This document shows, one piece after another, positions 1 to 11,938 of a stretch of 64,000 nucleotides of DNA. The notes beneath the pieces are model-generated. The model was not told where the DNA came from. It was given only the letters and a program-made list of their open reading frames with translations, and ran no database searches. Source of the stretch: Solanum dulcamara (taxonomy: Eukaryota > Streptophyta > Magnoliopsida > Solanales > Solanaceae); contig NC_077243.1 in the NCBI RefSeq assembly GCF_947179165.1, positions 37,646,001 to 37,710,000 of the forward strand, written 5' to 3'. Numbering within the stretch: the first letter of the stretch is position 1; every line of letters starts with the position of its first letter. A program made the position numbers and the translations under genes.

Positions 1-1873
1 TAGTAACAAATACCTTAAATATCAAGAGAAGGACTTTGTAACTTAGTTAGAGAGATCTTTAACCGATGTAAACCATGTGAGCCATAACATGGAGTCCTAA
101 TCTTTAACTATACATCAGAGGAAAGGGGGAGAATACTTGCCAAGGTAGACTCCTATATGCCTAAGAGGATCTACTAAACTACATGAAGGATCGAGCCTCA
201 ACTATGGGTGATCCTCTTAGGAATCAAGCTTCTTCTACGGGTGATCCTTTATCCTATGGTGGCACGTAGTTATGGGATAATATGATCCTTCTACGGGTCT
301 CTTGCCTTTTCTATGGGAGAGAATACCTATCCCAAGGTCCACTCGGTGCTAGGTAAACTCTCAATTGAATAGATAAACCATAAAAATATAAACTCGATCA
401 TTTGGGAGGGGCCATATCTACTACCTGTCCACTCTTCATAAGAACAAAATCATAGAATAACACTTTAAAATTGTCTCATGTGATGTGAGTGTAGACCTTT
501 CATCATCACATATCTTTATTCATAAAATATCTTTAGGGACTTAACTCACCCTATTATTAAATTGCTTGAACGTTATAGAATCATCACTCACAAAACTTAT
601 TTGCAAAAAGAACCTTTTAAACTCATTTATAGACATTGTCAAACATTTATTTGGAGTCAAACTTCATTTCAACTTTGCTTTATCATAAGAAACTAGGTGG
701 GTTCAATTCATATAGACCTTCAAATACCTTTAAAGGATAATTGTATGCATGAGAGTGATATAAATGCATCAAATCAAACATCTTAGAAGCAACCCACCAT
801 ATGAACTTTAAAACTACCTTTCAAACCTTCATACAAGAACCTTGATAAACCATCCATTTCATGTAAATAAGAATCAACATGAGTGAATATAGGTAAATAA
901 ACTTCAAATATTCAAGAATCTATACATTTGAAGTTGTAGTATGAAAACCCATAAAACTCATAACTTGAAATTGAGAGTCAATATGTATATATATATCAAT
1001 ATGACTAAATAAAGTTCAAATATACTATAATCTATGCATTTGGAATCATCATGTAAAATCCCATAGGATTTCATCATTTAACATTGAAGTACTAAGTTGA
1101 GAAAACATTTGGGCTCCATGGCTGGAAAAACCCATGGATGAAAACCCATATACCTTAGTGTAGAACTTAAAGAAATCTTGATGTTAGGTCCTACATGGGA
1201 AGCTTGAATCCTTTGTTTTTGATAGAAAGATTAGAGAGGATGATTTGAGAGAGAGGGGGATGGAGTTTAGGATTTTAGGGAGGTGAAAGACTACAAAAAT
1301 GACCCCAAAATGCATCCAAGTTCGTATATATTTGTTTAGGTAAATGTCCAAGATGCCTTTCATCAAATAAATTCTGGAAAATGGGCTCAGAACCCTGCAG
1401 GAGCGATAGTGGCACACCGTTCCAAAGCCAAAACTACTACAACTAATTTTGGGCACGTTGCTGGCCCACCGCGCCAAGCCGTGAACTGCTGCAGCGAAAG
1501 TCTCTAGTAAAATAGTCATAACATTTTACTACGAACTCAAAATTAGGAAAACTTGGTGGCATTGGAAAGAGAACACAATGAACTTTAATTTAATAGGTCA
1601 CAGGACACCTAATTTTTTATACATGAGGAGATATGGGAGTTTGAAGTTGACCCTATTTTAGACTCATATAAAGACTTAGCTGATGGAAATTCTTTAGACT
1701 TGACTAGGTGTTAGAGATCCCTTATGACCCTAAAACACATTTAATATACTTCAAATACTTAAGAATTGATCCTAATTCATATATATAACTTAGAAGAAGT
1801 CATCAAGTTCGATCCTATATGCATATGAAGAATGGTTCGGGTCTTGGTTTAGAATTTGTTTTGGGGTGTTACA
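1..1873 (-). mobile_element. Partial family A LTR (window edge)
   Basis: The stretch ends at 1873 in a GGGGTGTTACA terminus, the reverse complement of the TGTAACACCCC start shared by the other family A LTRs here. Its interior resembles the solo LTR at 4019-6445: a cluster with the words caccgcgccaag near 1440-1490, followed by the same 'aattaggaaaacttggtggcattggaaagag' type passage and a TTTAATAGGTCA motif near 1590. The other LTR end lies outside the window, so solo LTR versus full element cannot be decided. The short open frames inside (for example 1184-1519, minus) have no recognisable domain and are not taken as genes. Confidence 0.75.
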
Positions 1874-2370
1874 ACAGTTGCATAATATTCTATTCAAATA
1901 TCACGGTCGTCTTCAGTTCCTTTAGGATCTACATGATTGATTGTAAAGATCATTGTATATGGGGAGATAAATTGGCTAATGGATAATGGCAGCCACTAGA
2001 AAGACAAAAAGAATAATGTAAGTGTATATTAACAAAATAAGAAAGAAATATATTATAATAAAAGTTAATAAATTACCACTCCTTCGCGGTTGGCATAAGT
2101 TCTTCTTTGAGAAATCAAAAATATTGGACAGGGAATGTTATCGACCGGTGTGAAGGTTGCCATATTTGTGATTTTAGGAGAGTTTGTTAAGCTTTGATCT
2201 TCTTTAAAAAAGGTATACTGATATTAAAATAGTTTATGAAGCGTTGGCCTTCTTCTTTAAATACAAGTATATTTATTATAAATTTTACAATTTCCCACCA
2301 TTAAAATTTTTACTTAGAATTCAAAAGTTCTCATTAAAAGATATTCTTAAAAAAAAGAAACATAAATAGA
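1874..2370. repeat. Host-segment sequence duplicated at 14940-15400
   Basis: No gene is recognised. The stretch is a diverged copy of the segment at about 14940-15400. Both contain ttgcataatatt, a TTTAGTTCCTT/TCAGTTCCTT passage, a run of similar words ending in gacagccacta, and a shared ending of gtttatgaagc then ggccttc. A third, shorter echo (aaagagtttatgaagcgttgg) lies near 16467. It is part of the old host segment into which the LTR elements were inserted. It may once have been coding on the minus strand, but stops in all frames prevent assignment. Confidence 0.55.
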
Positions 2371-2380
2371 TAATCAAAAT

Positions 2381-2997
2381 GATTATCAGAAGTTCATGTT
2401 CATATTTCACACAGTGAATTGACTTATAGTTGATGGGAGATCATGAATTCATTGTATTACGTAATTGAAGCGATTATCAAAAGTTCACGTTTATATTCAA
2501 CACAGTGAATTAACTTATAATTGATAAGAGATCATGAATTCATTGTACTGCATAATTGAAGCGATTATCGGAAGTTCGCATTTACATTCAACACAATGAA
2601 TTGACTTATAGTTGATGAGAGATCATGAATTCATTATATTACGTAATCAAAGCGATTATTGAAAGCTCACATTTATATTCAACACAATGAATTGACTTAT
2701 AGTTGATGAGAGATCATGAATTTATTATATTGCATAATCGAAGCAATTATTGAAAGTTCACATTTATATTCAACACAATGAATTGACTTATAGTTGATGA
2801 GATCATAAATTTATTATATTGCATAATCGAAGCGATTATCGGAAGTTCACATTTATATTCAACACAGTGAATTGACTTATAGCTGATGAGAGATCATGAA
2901 TTCATTGTATTGTATAACCGAAGTGATTATCAGAATTTTACATTTATATTCAACAAAGTGAATTGACTTATAGTTGATGAGAGATCATGAATTCAAT
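2381..2997. repeat. 91-bp tandem repeat, about 6.8 copies
   Basis: Units begin with gattatc or a close variant at 2381, 2472, 2563, 2654, 2745, 2834 and 2925, giving spacings of 91, 91, 91, 91, 89 and 91 bp. Each unit contains aagttcacatttatattcaa, then caatgaattgacttatag, then gagatcatgaattcatt and a TATTGCATAATCGAAGC-like end. Copies differ by a few substitutions, so the array is moderately old. It is non-coding in all frames. Confidence 0.92.
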
Positions 2998-3000
2998 TAG

Positions 3001-3282
3001 GATAATACCATTAGTTGATCATCTAATTACTATGTAATTCAATCTATGAATGAGGGCTATTACAATAACAAATTATCATAATGGTTGACTCAGGTTTGAG
3101 GTATAATTCAGTTTGATTGAGGTCTAATATAATAATTATTGACTCATATACTGCAACATATTACAAACAATTTGTTACATGGCATCAATATGTTGCTACT
3201 TGTGACTCGTAAGTCACAACATTTGACTCATATGTTGCGACATTTGAATGAGGTCAGGCTGGCCTGATAGTGATAGAAGTGA
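3001..3282. repeat. Host segment: one ~165-bp unit, 21-bp repeat block and F-box 3' scrap
   Basis: 3001-3060 holds one copy of the ~165-bp unit found at 16120-16445 and 22181-22525 (ggataataccattagttgatcatc). About 3140-3245 is an array of the 21-bp GTTGCAAC-type unit. At about 3254-3285 ggctggcctgatag and gtgactatgaa match the 3' end of the F-box pseudogene at 26748-26785 and run straight into the truncated gypsy LTR. The junction therefore fuses F-box debris to an LTR that has lost about 480 bp. Confidence 0.6.
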
Positions 3283-4018
3283 CTATGAAACATGCTTCAG
3301 GGTAGGATCAAATGAATTCAGAATATCAACTTAGAAGAAGGAACAACTCAATAAAGATGTCCTAAGTCTAAAAAAGAATATGATTTAGCCAAGACCAATT
3401 ATGTACAATCTAATTCAATCCATTCCAATCAAACTCAGAGTACTATCAAGACTTATATGAAAGTTTCTCTTATCCGATAACCATCACTTAAGAGACAGTA
3501 ATAGTACAACAAGCTGACATTATTGCCACATCCGTTCATACCTTGTCAGGGTAGGAACGAGTCAAATTAGGATAGTAATTTTGGAAACATCCGACTTTAA
3601 CGATTCAATCCTCTCCTAAGTTTGGCGACGTAGTTATTGAGTTCAAATTATTACTTACTCTTATCTAATTCGGTATGTAGTTATTGAGTTCGAATTATTA
3701 CTTACTCTCATCTAATTCGGCGCTCAATACTCCTCCTAAGACTCAACGCTCATAAAACTCTATCCAATCAGTTTAATCTAGTCATTGTACCCTTATCAAC
3801 TCGTCAATTCTATCACAATCAAACCACTCGACTGATCATACTATCTAATCACATTTTTCAAGAGTAATTTAGATATGCATTTATGACAACCTTTAGGACT
3901 ATTAATTCGTCAACACTATCAATACTATCATCATGCTCACATTCCAATCACAATCAAACATTCACAATTTCAGGCTCTAGATTCAAATCTTAGGACGAAT
4001 ACAACTCCCTATCAATCA

Positions 4019-6445
4019 TGTCATGCCCCGGGAGGGTACCCTAGACGTAGCTGGCACTCGAAAGCCATTTCTGGCCTTTAAGCAAACCACTTGGTCCAGT
4101 CACAGTTTTATTCAATCACATTCTTTCAGCGGAAGACTCTATTATGGGCAACTAACCATAATATAAGGCCAAGGGCCAAACAACTATCAAATCAATAATC
4201 AACTAGAATAAAGCTAGTCAAAATGAACAATTCAACACTTCCACACTCTAGTCTATGAAGCCTCTATCAACAATCCAGGAGGTGCCGATGACAAGTCCAT
4301 GGCTACCAATCAAAATAAAGGAAAAATAACAATGCTATAAATATAAACTCGGTATCCTCCGAAAACTGGGAGGACTCACCAACTAGCTGGAAGTGGGGAG
4401 ATCTTCAACGGTGCGTCGATTGATGATCTCTGGTACTTGTCTCTGCATTATGAAATGATGCAGGCCAAATGGTGTCAATACATGGAATGTACGAGTATGT
4501 AAAATGGCCGAATGAAATAACATCAGGAAGAATCAAACAAACTCGGAATCTCAACTCAGAAAGAAGAACAGCTCAATCAAGCATCCTAAGCGTAAACATG
4601 AATATGATTTAGACGGGACCTATCACATACAATTCAACCCAATCTAACTCAGAGTACTATCAAGACCTCTATAGGAGTTTCTCTTATCAGACAACTATCA
4701 CTTATGAGCCAGTGACAGTACAATAAACTGACGTTATTGCCGCGTCCGTTCATACTTTGCTAGGGTATGAATGAATCAACCAATCATGGATCCAATCCAA
4801 CAAAGTCCTATAATGTTAGTACAATAATTTTGGGGAAGCATCCGACTTTAACGGTTCAATCCCCTCCTACGTTTAGCGATATAGTTATTGGATTTGAGTT
4901 ATTACTTACTCTTACCCAATTCGGTGCTCGATACTCCTCTCAAGAATCAATGCTCATAAAACTCCATCCAATTAACTCAATCAAATCATATCGACAAGTC
5001 TCATTTACAACCTTGTCAACTCATCAACTCTATCACAATCAAACCTCTCCCAATCATACTATCCGATCAATCCCAATCATATATTTCAAGAGTAGATTAA
5101 ATATGCATTTATAACAACATACAAACCTATCCAATCGTTCCTCTATTCATTTAACAAATCTTTTGGGACTCCTCATAACTCCAAGGTTTTAAATCAACAA
5201 TTCAAGATAAACAACATATTTAAGAAAATTAACATTCTTTATCATAATCAACATAGTTAAGAAATTAACAATATATGTTTGACCTCTCATCTCAATCAAC
5301 TCATACCAACATGTAGTACATCACTTTCTCGATTCCACAACATCAACATAATAGAAATTAGGGTAATAGGTAAAAAGGACCTATTTGGACCTAACTCTAT
5401 CAATAAACTTCATTCTTATAAATAATAAATCTCAAGAAAAATGTAGGGAACATGGGTGGAATCAACCCATGCTTTGAGTAGCCTTACATACCTTAGTGAA
5501 TACTTTGAAGAAAACCTTGATGTTGGGTCTTCAATGGAAAGCTTGAATCTTGAAGTTCTTGAAGGCAATCCTTGTTGGAAAAGGATTTGAAGGAGAAGAG
5601 AGGGAATTTTCTAGGGCTTTTAGAGAGAGAGAGGAACTGAAATAATGATCCAAAAACATTCAAGGCTTGTGTATATATAATTTGGGAAAATACCCAAATT
5701 GCCCTTTCTTCGAAAATCTGAAAAACGGCTAAAATCCTCCTAGCACGATAATGGTGCATCGCGCTACTACGACGCCAAGTCGATTGTAGGCTTAAAACCT
5801 GCACATCCGATAGTGGCGCATCGCGCCAAGGACCAAACTACTGAGGTTGTTTTATGGTGCTATAGTGGCTCATCACGCCCTTACAGCGCCAAGCCCATAT
5901 TTTCTGGGTTCTGGAAAATAGGCTTAAAAACCCTGCACATCTCCTAGTGTCGCGTCGCACTAGGGACCAAACTACTGATGCTTGTTCCTTGCGCGATAGT
6001 GGCGCATCGCGCCACTACGGCGCCAAGCCCAGGTTTCCAGTAGTTGCCACCCAGGCCTGAAATTCCTGCAGTACTAGTCCATCTTAGGACAATTATAACT
6101 CTTGACTCCGAACTCCAAAAATTATAATCTTGGCGGCATTGGAAAGAAGACTCGAAGACCTTTAATTTAATAGGTCATGGGCCACCCAGATCGTCATATT
6201 TCAAAAGATATGGTCGTTAGAAGTCGACCCCTTGTACGAAATCATTCTAAAACTTAGCCAAGATGAATTCTTTGGGCTTAGCTTGGTTCTAGGGATACTT
6301 TATGACCCCACATCACCACTAACGATCTTCAATTACTTGGGAACTCATCCTAACTCATGCATACACTTCACAATAGTCGAGTTCGATCCTACACGTATAC
6401 GAAGAAGGGTCCGAATTTTAGTGAAGAATTTTGGGGGGTGTTACA
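4019..6445 (-). mobile_element. Solo LTR, family A, with intact TSD
   Basis: The insert runs from TGTCATGCCCC (4019) to GGTGTTACA (6445), has TG/CA ends, and is flanked by the 5-bp direct repeat AATCA (4014-4018 and 6446-6450). It carries no internal domain. The element therefore went through intra-element LTR recombination after inserting into the gypsy 3' LTR, so it is younger than that insertion. A GC-rich tandem part at about 5730-6040 repeats words such as gatagtggcgcatcgcgcca roughly every 190 bp. Confidence 0.93.
5730..6040. repeat. CpG-rich tandem repeat within the solo LTR
   Basis: Phrases of the form 'gatagtggcgcatcgcgcca ... ggcgccaagccca' occur about three times, separated by roughly 80-190 bp and alternating with 'gggaccaaactactga'. 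A weaker relative lies at 1400-1490 in the partial LTR. The island has far more CpG than its surroundings, and some copies show C-to-T change (catcacgc). Confidence 0.6.
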
Positions 6446-7522
6446 AATCAACATGCTACTAGGGTTTGAGTAACAAGTAGCTCAATTAATGTGTTCAAGG
6501 AATTTATTTGTAGAAAATCAATATTTTATCAATAATTAGTAAAATATGTATATTTTTAAGACAATAATTTCTCAAGAAATTACAATCAGAGAGACTCAAT
6601 CCGTTCATAATCAATCTATCATAATCATGGGAACATTGAGGCACAAAATCCACGTTTTAGTTCAGCCTTACATACCTGGAATGAAGAACAAATCAAGAGT
6701 TCGAAGACCTCGCTTGAAGAACATGAACTCTAGTCTTTTTCCTCTTCTCCAATCCTTGCTCTCAAATAATCTAAGTGTTAATGAGAGAGTAATGCATTTA
6801 GGGTACTATTAAGGGACTCAATCTATTCCTAAAACTTCAGGGTTTTAGTCTAAGAAGGTTGTGAAAAGACCAATCTACCCTTCATTAAAAACTGAATATG
6901 GATGTCTATGAGTCATAGGTATGACTCGTATAAACTTCTACGGGTCATCCTCTTTGATCATGGAATTAGGCTGGAAATATTTAGGGTCTATGACTCATGT
7001 CTACAAGTCGTCAAGGACTCTACGAGTCGTAGGTTCAACTAGTCTTTGAAAATCAGAGAAACTAAGTTTCTGAACTTTTCATACGAGCCATTATTATGAC
7101 TCGTATACTCCTCGATGGGTCATCAACTCGGCTAGTTGGAATGATATTCAAGGTTCAAAATTTTGCTAAGTGTCGAGGGTCTCTATGAGTTATTTCTACA
7201 ATGCGTGATCTTTTTTACGGTTCGTCCTATCAACTCATAGCCAAAGCACTACGGATTATATTTTTCAAAAGTTAGACCTCGACCCTACAACTCATTCCTA
7301 TGGGTCGTCGACTTCTCTATGAGTCATCCATAGACTCGTTAACTCACTTTTAGACTTAGCTAGATTTTAAACCTCAATTCCATCACTATGAGTCCCTCCT
7401 ATGATCCGTAGGAGTTCCTACGACTCGTAGGTTGACTCGCAAATATAGACACACTTATTTTTTCTGAATCTTTCTCATGGTTCTCGAACTTAGTCTAGGC
7501 TAGAATTACACTGGGTGTTACA

Positions 7523-7535
7523 ATATCTCCCCCTT
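7523..7535 (-). other. Polypurine tract of the gypsy element
   Basis: On the minus strand this reads aagggggagatat and directly precedes the 3' LTR start TGTAACACC. The non-autonomous element at 36241-44627 has nearly the same tract (aaggggagatat, 42048-42059), as well as a preceding ATCATTCGAGGA motif in common. Confidence 0.8.
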
Positions 7536-7649
7536 CGGTTCATTCGTCCTCGAATGAAGAGTTAACCAAGGATGGACTTGAGGTAAAAATAACAATCAAG
7601 ATTCAATCATTCAACCAATCAAAGCTCAAAATAGTTTACTATTCAAACT

Positions 7650-8950
7650 CAAGGATGGACGTACCAATTCAGCTTCCCATGTGGATTCCTCAATAAATTA
7701 ATTTTTCCACAAGACTTTGACTGAGGCAATCTCTTTAGTCCTCAATTTGAGAACCTGACAATCAAGAATTTGGAATGGAATCTCTTCATAGGACAAGCTA
7801 TCCTTAATCCAATACCATCAATGGGAACTACCAATGAAGGATATACCAATCAATTCTTTAACATCGAGACGTGAAATACTAGATGAATGGCGGCTAGCTC
7901 AGAAGGTAACTCAAACTCATAAACAACACTCCCTATCATCCTCACAATCTTGTAAGGACCAATGTATCGAGGACTAAGCTTTCCTTTCTTTCTAAACCTC
8001 ATAACACCCTTCATGAGTGACACTTTCAAGTACACCCAATTATCTACCTTAAACTCTAAGTCTCTCATTGTCACATCGGTGTAAGATTTCTGGCGGCTTT
8101 GGGCTGTCTTTAGCCTATCTCGAATAACCTTTACCTTTTCCACTTGGTGAACAAAATTAGGCCCAATCAACTCAACTTCACCAACTTCAAACCACCCAAT
8201 TGGTGATCTACATCTCCTCCTATACAGAGCTTCATAGGGAGCCATTTGAATACTTGCATGAAACTATTATTGTATGCAAACTCTATGAGAGGTACATGAT
8301 CATTCTAATTTCCTTTGAAGTCAAGTACACATGCCCTCAACATATCCTCCATTATCTGGATGGTGCGCTCTGCTTGGACATCTGTCTAGGGATGAAAGAC
8401 TGTACTAAGATTCACCTTTGAACCCAGTCCTTTCTGAAAGGATCTCCAAAATTAGGAAGTGAATTGATCTCCTCGATCTAAGATGATAGAAAAGGGAACC
8501 CATGTAATATAACAATCTTTTGGATATATAATTTTTTGCATAATCCTCTGCGGTGTCAGTTAGTTTAACTGCCAAGAAGTGGGCTAATTTAGTCATTCTA
8601 TCCACAGTCACCCAAATCGAATCAAGCTACTTTTGAGACTTCGGCAAACTTGTAATAAAGTCTATATTGATCCTCTCCCACTTCTATTCCGAAATCTCTA
8701 TATTTTGAGCTAACCCACATGGCCTTTGATGCTCAACTTTAACCTGTTGTCAATTTAGGCACTTGGAACCAAATTCAGCTATATATCTCTTCATTCCACT
8801 CCACCAACAGACTTCCCTCAACTTATGATACATCTTTGTAGAACCAGGATGAATAGAGTATCTGAAACTATGTACTTCGTCCATAATCTTTTCTTGAACA
8901 TCATCAACATCTGGGACACATAATCTATTCTAGTACCTCAACACACCATC
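7650..8950 (-). pseudogene. Gypsy integrase relic
   Basis: Minus-strand fragments of a retroviral-type integrase, the enzyme that inserts element cDNA into the host genome. The N-terminal zinc-binding segment is at about 8850-8740, but its last cysteine codon has become a stop (KCLN then stop). The catalytic core follows at about 8690-8250, containing TVDRMTKLAHF. The C-terminal segment 8245-7850 keeps an open frame of 131 aa with YEALYRRRCRSPIGWFEVGE and LSPRYIGPYKIV, the typical GPY/F-type tail of plant Ty3/gypsy integrases. The core is broken by several stops and frameshifts, so no active integrase can be made. The similarity is from recognition of family wording, not from a search. Confidence 0.88.
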
Positions 8951-9059
8951 TCCCCCTTTGGAGAAAACCATCACCTTTTGCTTGTGAACAACTTCCTTCA
9001 ACTAATAGAGGATGGGATATTGGTCTTGCTTCTCTTTAATCTCTTCCACAAGGAAGGAT

Positions 9060-9640
9060 GCAGACCCATTCTAAATATTAAGTGCACCTTCATTATTCTC
9101 TTTAAGCTGAACTCCCAATTGAGCTAATCTATGCACCTCTTTAGCCAATTCTTTCTTTCCCTCCTCTATATGGGCAGTTCTACCCATAGAAACCCTTCTA
9201 AAAGCATTTGCAACCACATTAGTTTTACCTAGGTGGTAGAGAATGCTCATGCCATAATCGTTGAGCAACTCTAGCCATCTCCTCTTTCTCAAGTTGAGTT
9301 CTTTCTAACTGAAGACGTACTGCAAACTCTTATTATTAGTGAATACATCAACATGCACTCCATACAAGTAGTGACATCAAATTTTAAGAGCAAATACCAC
9401 AGCTGCCAGCTCAAGGTCATGAGTTGGGTAATTTATCTTATGAATCTTAAGCTGTCTTCAAGCTTAGGCTATTAATTTTCCCCTCTACATCATCACACAT
9501 CCCAAACCAACCCTAGATGCATCACAATAAATTACAAAATCCTTTGTTCCATCGAGTAAAGTCTAAACATGAGTAGTGGTCAGCGTGATCTTTAATTTTT
9601 AGAAATTCTCCTCACTAGCATCGGAACATTGGAACTTAGC
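9060..9640 (-). pseudogene. Gypsy RNase H relic
   Basis: On the minus strand the segment reads in pieces as a Ty3/gypsy RNase H: a CDASRVGLGCVMM-like start near 9520, then a [21 protein letters not shown]-like stretch near 9420, and an open frame at 9292-9071 beginning MRKRRWLELLNDYG. RNase H removes the RNA strand during reverse transcription. It lies between RT and integrase, as expected for this superfamily. In-frame stops separate the pieces. Confidence 0.82.
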
Positions 9641-9649
9641 CTTCTTTTG

Positions 9650-10447
9650 AGTCATCTTGGTCAATGGTGATGATATGGATGAGAATCCCTTTACAAACCT
9701 TCAGTAATAGCTAGCCAAACCCAAGAAGCTTCTTATATATGTTGGGGATGTGGGTCTGGGCATATTTTTCAATACCTCAATTTTCTGTATGTCAACCCGA
9801 ATACCATCTTCACATATAATGTGGCCTAGGAAAGCCACTAATGCAAGATAAAATTCATATTTGGAGAACTTTGCATGCAATACCTGGTATTTTAGAGTCT
9901 ACAGGACAACTTTAAGTTGATAGGCATGCTCTTCTCATCTAGAATACCATCAATGAAGATAATCACGAACATATCAAGATACAACTTAAATACTCAATTC
10001 ATGAGATCCATAAAGGTTATAGGGGCATTAGTCAACCCAAAGGACATGACCAAGAACTCAAAATAGCCATAAAGGGTCCGAAAAGCTGTCTTTGGGATAT
10101 CACACTCCCTCACCTTCAATTGATGGTAACCTGATCTTAGGTCTATCTTTGAGAAACAAGTGGCACCCTAAAGTTGGTTAAACAAATCATTTATTCTGGG
10201 GAGAGGATATTTATTCTTTATGGTAACCTTATTCAGTTGCCTGCAATCAATGCACATTCTAAGGGACCCATCTTTCTTTCGCACAAATAGGACAGGAGCA
10301 CCCCAAGGTCAGACACTTAGCCTAATAAATCCTTTATCTAAAAAGTCCTTCAACTGTTCTTTTAACTCTTTCAACTCAGCACGAGCTATTCTATATGGCA
10401 GAATAGAGATAGGCTACGTATCAGGAAAAACATCAATCCCAAATTTG
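9650..10447 (-). pseudogene. Gypsy reverse transcriptase relic with a broken active site
   Basis: The minus strand gives the classic gypsy RT order in broken frames: [57 protein letters not shown] and [10 protein letters not shown]. The palm motif then reads FIIFIDG where the family has F-[IV]-D-D. The second catalytic aspartate codon is glycine (GGT, plus-strand positions 9946-9948). At least four in-frame stops occur as well. RT would copy the element RNA into DNA; this copy cannot. Confidence 0.9.
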
Positions 10448-10964
10448 ATCTCTCTATCAGGAGGGACTTTGGACAGTCCTCAGGAAAGACTTCAAGAAAC
10501 TCGTTAATAATCGAAACTGACTCAAAGAATAGAGACTCAACACTATCATCTTTCACTCGCACGATGTGATAAATACACCCTTTTGAGATTAACTTTCTGG
10601 CTCTAAGGTAGAAAATAAATTTACCCTTTGGCATGATAAGACTACCATTCCACTCCATGGCAGGCTCATTCGGGAATTTGAATTTAAAAATATGAGTCCA
10701 ATAATCAACAAAGGCATAACAGGCATAAATCCAGTCCATACCAAGAATCACATCAAAATAAACCATGTCCAACTCAACTAAGTCGGCCAGGGTATCCCTA
10801 TAATAGATTGATATGGTAAAATCCCTATAGACTCTCTCAGCTAAGACAAAATCACTAATAGGAGTAGATACACCGAAGGGTTCTAGAAGACACTCAAGAA
10901 TTTTATCAACTCTATTAGCCACATAAGGAGACATAAAAGATAGCATGGAACCCGGATCCATCAA
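10386..10964 (-). pseudogene. Gypsy aspartic protease and linker to RT
   Basis: This is an open frame of 192 aa. It begins with MMDPGSMLSFMSPYVA, which corresponds to the retropepsin active site (D-T/S-G-A/S in active enzymes); here it reads DPGS. VILGMDWI at about residues 91-98 is the conserved second retropepsin segment (ILGMDWL). The protease cleaves the Gag-Pol polyprotein. The C-terminal third (residues ~150-192) runs into the RT leader (FPEDCPKSLL) and then goes out of frame. Upstream it abuts the gag zinc-knuckle region. Confidence 0.85.
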
Positions 10965-10988
10965 AACATAACAGTCAAGGGTAAAGAC

Positions 10989-11938
10989 TCAAATCATACC
11001 CATCACAATATCTAGGGAGTCCTCCTGATCTTGGCGACTACCCATGGCATATAGACGGTTTGTACCTCCGTTTGTACCTGAAGTAGTGCCCCTCTGATTA
11101 TCTCTAGCTGGTGGTGTGGTGGTAAAAGGCTGGGCTCTATTTCCCCATATCAGACACTCTCTCTGAAAATTGGCCCACTTGGCCACATTTGTAACAACCA
11201 TCCTTTCCCTCTCTACACTCTCCCAAATAGAGCTTACCGCACTTTCCATAGGGTGGCTTTCCCTTCGAACCTTGAGCCATACTAGCCTGGGATTGAGATC
11301 CCTGGGCCCTGAAATTCTAGTGACTCTGTCCCTGCTGATCATACCTGTTATGTGGTACAGGTGCACTTACCGCAGATGGGGCATAGTTGGAAGACCTCTT
11401 CTGAAAGAAGGACCTGTTACCCTTGCTCTGCCTCTGTTCACTCTCATGTCCAGTTGATTTTGCCTTCTTGCTTAAATAATCCTCTTTTTCTTTCCTTTTC
11501 TCATCCTTTATCTGCTGAGCATACATTATTAATAAATAAATATTCATATCAGAGATTAACAATGATGCTTTGCACTCCCTCTTCACATGTCTTTCCAATC
11601 CAGAGACAAATTTCCTCATCTTTGATCTCATATCTAGGATCATTTCCGGAGCATATCTGGACAGATGGATGAACTTCAGACTATACTCCTTAACTATCAT
11701 ACCATTTTGTTTCAAGGTCATAAACTATTTTACTTTCGCCTCCCTCAATTCTCTGAGTTAGCATAGCAATCGCTCTTCGGAAATCTGCCTCTGAAGTTGG
11801 TGCAGGCTGAGTAGTAGGCACTTGAGGTGCCTTAGTATACCTTGCAGGTCAACCCCTAATCCTTAGTGGGGGAATTTTCGATTATGGAATCTCTGTGTTG
11901 TCAGCATTCCTCTGGCTGGGGTTATGTTTTGGAGGCAT
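10989..11938 (-). pseudogene. Gypsy gag relic lacking its central core
   Basis: The probable gag start is the ATG whose complement is at 11936-11938 (MPPKH..., followed by two in-frame stops). The reading then passes from an AIAMLTQRI-like segment almost directly into the open frame 11721-11317, which contains MIVKEYSLKFIHLSRYAPE and FVSGL. In intact relatives about 100 residues of gag core lie between these points, so an internal deletion is inferred. A CCHC zinc knuckle follows near 11215-11170: CYKCGQVG is present, but the histidine position reads glutamine and a frameshift follows. Gag forms the particle that packages element RNA. Confidence 0.8.

Larger units (their letters stand above)
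3283..7522 (-). repeat. 3' LTR of the gypsy element, truncated and interrupted
   Basis: 3283-4018 plus 6446-7522 align with 12632-14427 of the 5' LTR. The two parts join cleanly when 4019-6445 and one AATCA copy are removed: the 5' LTR reads ...tatcaatcaacatgctac at 13349-13366. The right edge (ggtgttaca at 7514-7522) abuts the polypurine tract. The left edge is a deletion breakpoint fused to an F-box scrap. Confidence 0.88.

Noticed and set aside
1184..1519. 111-aa minus-strand open frame
   Set aside because: It lies wholly in a family A LTR, has no known domain and is not kept in the other LTR copies.
5493..5804. 103-aa minus-strand open frame
   Set aside because: Inside a solo LTR, overlapping its CpG-rich repeats. 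Low-complexity composition; chance frame.
6546..6812. 88-aa open frame, similar to one at 13444-13695
   Set aside because: The two are the same LTR region in the 3' and 5' LTRs of one element, so the similarity reflects LTR duplication, not protein conservation.
10220..10507. 95-aa plus-strand open frame
   Set aside because: Antisense shadow of the gypsy RT segment on the minus strand.
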